A stretch of DNA of 8,887 nucleotides from Clostridiales bacterium (lineage in GTDB: Bacteria > Bacillota > Clostridia > Oscillospirales > Oscillospiraceae), in NCBI GenBank assembly GCA_004553495.1, contig SFLE01000041.1, positions 1 to 8,887 of the forward strand, in the 5' to 3' direction. The notes beneath the pieces were generated by a model that worked only from the letters and a program-made list of their open reading frames with translations, made no database searches and had not been told where the DNA came from. Positions within the stretch are counted from its first letter, which is position 1. The number at the start of each line of letters is the position of its first letter. The position numbers were made by a program, and so were the translations under genes. This document shows positions 6,157 through 8,887 of the stretch, in pieces.

Positions 6157-6609
6157 TTATTTGACCGTTTCGGGTACTGCTACAATGAGCTTAACTCCGT
6201 CAATGCACTGCGCAGTCACGAGAGTGTCCTTCGGTATGATCTCCTCGTTTGCACTTCTTGCTGTCCATGTCTTACCGTCAACATAAACGGCGCCGGTACC
6301 GGCGATATTATCTATCGTCTCGGTGACCTTGCATTCCTTGCCGATAACTATGTCGGCATTCGTCGGCTCGACCTTATTGTTGACATACTTCTTTACCAGC
6401 GGTCTCGTGTAATACAATGTCACCGCCGAAACGACGAGAAACGCGAGCACCTGCGCCCAAACGGGAGCGCCGAACATCGCGCACAAAAGCGCAATGAGCG
6501 ATCCTGCGGCAAACCAGATGCACACAAGTCCCACCGTTACTGCCTCAACAACGAGAAACAGTACCATGGCGATAAGCCACAGCGTTGTCATCGTAAATTC
6601 AAATGGCAT
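6157..6609 (-). CDS. NfeD-like membrane protein, partner of the SPFH protein
   Basis: This 150-residue protein has three hydrophobic helices (about 7-25, 27-45 and 48-67). A soluble C-terminal domain (about 80-147) contains IVIGKECKVTETI and GTGAVYVDGKTWTARS, the pattern of the NfeD OB-fold. It belongs to the short NfeD form that lacks the ClpP-like serine protease domain. NfeD proteins are encoded next to SPFH genes and are thought to bind and regulate the SPFH ring. The start at 6609 follows a full GGAGGT at seven bases (6617-6622). Reading from 6657 would run through the promoter -10, so it is rejected. It is the first gene of a unit continuing into the SPFH gene and, past a hairpin, hexokinase. 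Confidence 0.9.
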   Translation of the reverse strand: MPFEFTMTTLWLIAMVLFLVVEAVTVGLVCIWFAAGSLIALLCAMFGAPVWAQVLAFLVVSAVTLYYTRPLVKKYVNNKVEPTNADIVIGKECKVTETIDNIAGTGAVYVDGKTWTARSANEEIIPKDTLVTAQCIDGVKLIVAVPETVK

Positions 6610-6638
6610 TGCTTTCACCTCCATTTTATCTTGTTTAT

Positions 6639-6667
6639 ATTGTATAACATTTATCATATTTAATCAA
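6639..6667 (-). promoter_or_regulatory. Promoter of the nfeD-SPFH unit
   Basis: On the minus strand TTGATT (6662-6667) is followed by 17 bases and TACAAT (6639-6644). The -10 matches five of six and the -35 four of six consensus bases. It precedes the nfeD-like ATG by about 30 bases. Confidence 0.65.
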
Positions 6668-6735
6668 TAGCAATATGTTCGTTTTCTATGTCGTGGGAAT
6701 TATTACTTTTTGCATTTGATTTAGGTCATTACCAC

Positions 6736-6764
6736 TTTACATTTGTGATGTGTTGATGTAATAT
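6736..6764 (+). promoter_or_regulatory. Promoter of the yerC-methyltransferase-hslO unit
   Basis: TTTACA (6736-6741) is separated by 17 bases from TAATAT (6759-6764). The -35 matches five of six and the -10 four of six. Transcription should start near 6771, about 40 bases before the yerC-like ATG. The promoter is divergent from the nfeD promoter; the roughly 70 bases between them are AT-rich with no other recognisable feature. Confidence 0.55.
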
Positions 6765-6810
6765 AAAAGCACAAAAGTGTTTTTTAATGACCGTGAGGAG
6801 GTTATTGTTT

Positions 6811-7110
6811 ATGAATAAGCTCAACAGAAAACCCCGCAATCTGGATATGTACAAGGCGATACTGACGCTTGAGACCGTTGAGGAATGCATGGATTTCTTT
6901 GATGATCTGTGCACCGTTACCGAGATACAGGCGATGGAGCAGCGCTATCAGGTCGCCGTATGCCTTTCCAAGGGCATGATATACAACGATATTCTCGCCG
7001 AGACCGGTGCTTCAAGCGCGACAATAAGCCGCGTTAACCGCTCCCTGCAATACGGTAAGGACGGGTACGAGATAGTATTTAACCGCCTTGAGCAGCAGGA
7101 AGAGGACTGA
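6811..7110 (+). CDS. yerC: YerC/YecD-family TrpR-like DNA-binding regulator
   Basis: The 99-residue protein matches the YerC/YecD branch of the Trp-repressor superfamily in length and sequence. An all-helical N-terminal dimerisation part (LDMYKAILTLETVEECMDFF) leads into QAMEQRYQVAVCLSKGMIY. A helix-turn-helix follows at about 57-78 (YNDILAETGASSATISRVNR), ending with the typical LQYGKDGYEIVF. It should bind DNA as a dimer; its target and effector are not visible. The start at 6811 is set by GAGGAGG nine bases upstream; a longer reading from 6787 has no ribosome-binding site. Its TGA stop shares a base with the methyltransferase ATG (TGATG), implying translational coupling. It may repress its own divergent intergenic region, which is an inference. 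Confidence 0.92.
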   Translation: MNKLNRKPRNLDMYKAILTLETVEECMDFFDDLCTVTEIQAMEQRYQVAVCLSKGMIYNDILAETGASSATISRVNRSLQYGKDGYEIVFNRLEQQEED

Positions 7111-7847
7111 TGAGCACCTCTTACGGCCCCCTGTCGGCTTGGTATGACAAGCTCACCGGCGATATACCCTACGGCGAGTTTGCGGATTTTTACGAAAAAT
7201 GCTTTGCCGCGGACGGCGGCGAGTTCAGAACGCTGCTCGACCTGTGCTGCGGCACCGGAACGCTGACGGCTCTGATGGCACAGAGAGGCTATGAGCTCAT
7301 CGCGGCAGACGCATCTCCCGATATGCTCATGCAGGCAGCGGGCAAGGCGCCGGCGGATACGATACAGCCGCTTTACCTGTGCCAGGACGCAGCCGAGCTC
7401 GACCTTTACGGCACGGTGGACGCCGCCTACTGCTCGCTTGACGGGATAAATTATATTCCTCCCGAAAAGCTCGGCAGGGTTTTTGAAAGGCTGCACCTGT
7501 TCGTGCGCCCGTATGGGCTTCTTATCTTCGATATTAAAACGCCGGAGTGCCTGCGCGACCTCGACGGCGAGATATTTGTTGATGAGACGGACGATGTGCT
7601 GTGCCTGTGGCGCGCGGATTTCGACGAGGACGAGCAGTGCATATGCTACGGCATGGATATTTTCTCCCACCGCGGCAGACTGTGGCAGCGGGATGAGGAG
7701 GAGCATATCGAATATGCTCACGAACCCGATATGCTGAAATCGCTTCTTGAGCGCTCGGGCTTTGAGAGCATTGTGCTCCACACACAGTGTCCGCAGTCAG
7801 ACAGTGGAAGGATGTTCATAACGGCTAATAACACAAGCATATATTGA
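7110..7847 (+). CDS. Class I SAM-dependent methyltransferase, substrate unknown
   Basis: This 245-residue protein has a class I Rossmann methyltransferase fold. Motif I LLDLCCGTGTLT lies at 42-53, the acidic SAM-ribose residue in IAADASPDML is Asp67, and the motif II/III region CQDAAELDL is at 91-99. Motif IV-like DAAYCSLDGINYI follows at 104-116. The N-terminus YGPLSAWYDKLTGDIPYGEF is typical of small-molecule methyltransferases of the YodH/BioC-like group. The C-terminal half carries an acidic stretch (ADFDEDEQ). Nothing visible fixes the substrate. It starts at the ATG overlapping the yerC stop by one base, so it is coupled to the regulator. It ends within a perfect 18-base tandem duplication that also covers the next gene's ribosome-binding site. 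Methyltransferase class is secure, specific role unknown. Confidence 0.9.
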   Translation: MSTSYGPLSAWYDKLTGDIPYGEFADFYEKCFAADGGEFRTLLDLCCGTGTLTALMAQRGYELIAADASPDMLMQAAGKAPADTIQPLYLCQDAAELDLYGTVDAAYCSLDGINYIPPEKLGRVFERLHLFVRPYGLLIFDIKTPECLRDLDGEIFVDETDDVLCLWRADFDEDEQCICYGMDIFSHRGRLWQRDEEEHIEYAHEPDMLKSLLERSGFESIVLHTQCPQSDSGRMFITANNTSIY

Positions 7848-7868
7848 GGTACAAGCATATATTGAGGT
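7833..7868 (+). repeat. Perfect 18-bp tandem duplication over a stop codon and RBS
   Basis: ACAAGCATATATTGAGGT occurs at 7833-7850 and again, directly adjacent and identical, at 7851-7868. Each copy carries the methyltransferase end (Thr-Ser-Ile-Tyr-stop) and GAGGT. The first copy's TGA is the stop in use; the second copy's GAGGT, six bases before the ATG at 7875, is the hslO ribosome-binding site. The unit is a multiple of three, so the frame would be kept if it had not included a stop. Confidence 0.95.
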
Positions 7869-7874
7869 AATACA

Positions 7875-8756
7875 ATGGATAGGATATTAAGAGCAACAGC
7901 CGGCGACGGCTTTGTAAAAATGTCGGCTATAAGCGCAAGAGAAACGGTGGAGCGCGCAAAGACAATTCATAACTGCACTCCCACCACCGCGGCAGCTTTG
8001 GGACGCACGCTGTGCGCCGCGTCCATGCTCGGCAACATGATGAAGGAGGATAACGGCAGCCTCACCATCCGCATAAACGGCGGCGGTCCGATAGGCAGCA
8101 TAATCGCCGTTTCCGACAGCGCGGGCTTTGTGCGCGGCTATGTCACCGACCCGATGGTCGATCTGCCGCTTAGATCGGACGGCAAGCTCGATGTCGGCGG
8201 TGCAGTCGGAAGAAACGGTTTTCTGACCGTCAGCCGTGATATCGGTCTGAAGGAGCCCTATATAGGCTCTACCGAGCTCGTTTCCGGCGAGATCGCCGAG
8301 GATCTTACCTCGTATATGCTTGAAAGCGAGCAGATACCCGCAGCCTGCGGTCTCGGCGTTCTGGTGGACACCGATATGAGCGTAAAATCCGCCGGCGGGT
8401 TTATCGTGCAGCTCATGCCCGGTGCACCGGATGAACTTATCGACAAGCTCGAGGAAAACATACTCATGATGGACGCACTGACCACCATTCTTGCCGAGGA
8501 TGGGCTCGAGGCTGTGTTCGATCAAGTGCTCAAGGGGCTTGAGCATCACATTGTCGGCGCCGACGATGTCGGCTACCGCTGCTCATGCAGCCGCGATCGC
8601 GTTGCCGAGGCGATACTCGGCGTTGGCGCTGATGAGCTCAAGAGTATGGTCGCCGAGGGCAAGGATGTTGATGTAAGCTGCCAGTTCTGCGACACGGTAT
8701 ACACATTCACGCCCGATGATATATCAAAGCTTCTTGAGCAGCTAAAAAACGATTAA
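7875..8756 (+). CDS. hslO: Hsp33 redox-regulated chaperone
   Basis: The 293-residue protein is a full-length Hsp33, a cytoplasmic holdase chaperone switched on by oxidation. The N-terminal domain shows the family order: RATAGDGFVKMSAISARETV, ALGRTLCAASMLGNMM, GGGPIGSIIAVSDSAGFVRG, then VGRNGFLTVSRDIGLKEPY. The C-terminal zinc switch has the four expected cysteines: CSC (Cys236, Cys238) and CQFC (Cys269, Cys272). These bind zinc when reduced and form disulfides on oxidation. The start at 7875 is set by GAGGT in the second copy of the tandem duplication. It is the last gene of the yerC-methyltransferase unit. No terminator hairpin is visible between its TAA and the following tRNA promoter, so some transcripts may run into the tRNA. 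Identification is very secure. Confidence 0.97.
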   Translation: MDRILRATAGDGFVKMSAISARETVERAKTIHNCTPTTAAALGRTLCAASMLGNMMKEDNGSLTIRINGGGPIGSIIAVSDSAGFVRGYVTDPMVDLPLRSDGKLDVGGAVGRNGFLTVSRDIGLKEPYIGSTELVSGEIAEDLTSYMLESEQIPAACGLGVLVDTDMSVKSAGGFIVQLMPGAPDELIDKLEENILMMDALTTILAEDGLEAVFDQVLKGLEHHIVGADDVGYRCSCSRDRVAEAILGVGADELKSMVAEGKDVDVSCQFCDTVYTFTPDDISKLLEQLKND

Positions 8757-8773
8757 AAACTTCAAAATTGTTA

Positions 8774-8802
8774 TTGACATTTGAGGTAAGCTTTAGTATA
8801 AT
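8774..8802 (+). promoter_or_regulatory. Perfect consensus promoter of the tRNA-Val gene
   Basis: TTGACA (8774-8779), exactly 17 bases, then TATAAT (8797-8802): both hexamers are perfect. Transcription should start near 8809, about eleven bases before the mature tRNA 5' end. Such strong promoters are usual for tRNA genes. Confidence 0.92.
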
Positions 8803-8819
8803 AAACAAGCCGCTGATGA

Positions 8820-8887
8820 GGGAGCATAGCTCAGCTGGTTAGAGCACCTGCCTTACAAGCAGGGGGTCACTGGTTCGAGTCCAGTTG
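8820..8887 (+). tRNA. tRNA-Val (anticodon TAC), 3' end cut by the window
   Basis: The cloverleaf is visible from the 5' end: acceptor strand GGGAGCA (8820-8826), D-stem GCTC/GAGC (8829-8832 and 8842-8845), and anticodon stem CCTGC/GCAGG. The loop CTTACAA (8852-8858) gives anticodon TAC (8854-8856), which decodes GTN valine codons. The T-arm is ACTGG-TTCGAGT-CCAGT. The last two bases, TG, are the first two of the 3' acceptor strand; the remaining five acceptor bases and the tail lie outside. Further tRNAs may follow, as valine tRNAs often sit in clusters. Confidence 0.96.

Noticed and set aside
5235..6164. Long plus-strand open frame opposite the SPFH gene
   Set aside because: It mirrors a clear SPFH gene, is rich in Leu/Cys/Arg from antisense codons, and has no family resemblance or RBS support.
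6742..6754. ACAT-N5-ATGT partial palindrome in the yerC promoter as an autoregulatory operator
   Set aside because: Only four matching bases per arm, common in AT-rich DNA; no second copy nearby to support it.
6765..6784. AAAAGCAC/GTGTTTTT hairpin with an AAAA loop in the yerC leader, possible attenuator
   Set aside because: Nearly all A-T pairs, with a G-U; it straddles the expected transcription start, so it is unlikely to fold as a working RNA element.
1..8887. CRISPR array, insertion sequence, phage or integrase signature
   Set aside because: No regularly spaced repeats, transposase motifs, terminal inverted repeats or phage genes were seen; the tRNA is cut off, so an attachment site beyond it cannot be judged.

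Overview
This window looks like chromosomal DNA from a low-profile Gram-positive Clostridia member, most likely a gut Oscillospiraceae/Ruminococcaceae-type bacterium. The evidence is strong Shine-Dalgarno sites (GGAGG variants), sigma-A-type promoters, lipoprotein solute-binding proteins, a TrpR-like YerC regulator beside hslO (Hsp33), and C/G-ending codon preference. The lineage is inferred from these family traits; no database search was possible.

Layout, left to right. (1) Positions 1-567, minus strand: the N-terminal part of an amino-acid ABC transporter solute-binding lipoprotein, cut by the window edge. It has an extended -10 sigma-A promoter and, upstream of it, a cluster of ArgR-box-like repeats. 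It carries a copy of a solute-binding C-terminal tail in front of the normal domain. (2) 761-799: a terminator ending the next operon. (3) 817-3263, minus strand: a complete zinc/manganese-type ABC importer in the order binding lipoprotein (znuA-like), ATPase (znuC-like, GTG start) and permease (znuB-like), tightly packed. (4) 3410-3838, plus strand, divergent from the importer: a small lipoprotein gene with its own promoter, ribosome-binding site and terminator, but broken by two in-frame stops (TAA, TAG) with no frameshift. It is a young pseudogene or, less likely, a readthrough gene. (5) 3926-6609, minus strand: nfeD-like, then a stomatin/paraslipin-type SPFH protein, then a eukaryotic-type hexokinase. 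A strong terminator-like hairpin sits directly against the hexokinase ribosome-binding site. (6) 6811-8756, plus strand: a yerC/trpR-like regulator, a class I SAM methyltransferase and hslO. They are translationally coupled or closely spaced, and a perfect 18-bp tandem duplication covers the methyltransferase stop codon and the hslO ribosome-binding site. (7) 8820-end: a tRNA-Val(TAC) cut by the window edge, driven by a perfect consensus promoter.

How the parts work together: two nutrient-uptake systems (amino acid and divalent metal) lie at the left. A membrane-quality pair (NfeD plus SPFH protein) shares a transcription direction with a sugar kinase in the middle. A regulatory/redox-chaperone cluster lies at the right. 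Most genes are ordinary housekeeping or transport genes. I did not find a convincing new multi-gene system. The observations most worth checking are the doubly interrupted lipoprotein gene, the operator-like repeat cluster, the rearranged solute-binding protein, the hairpin before hexokinase and the stop/RBS duplication.
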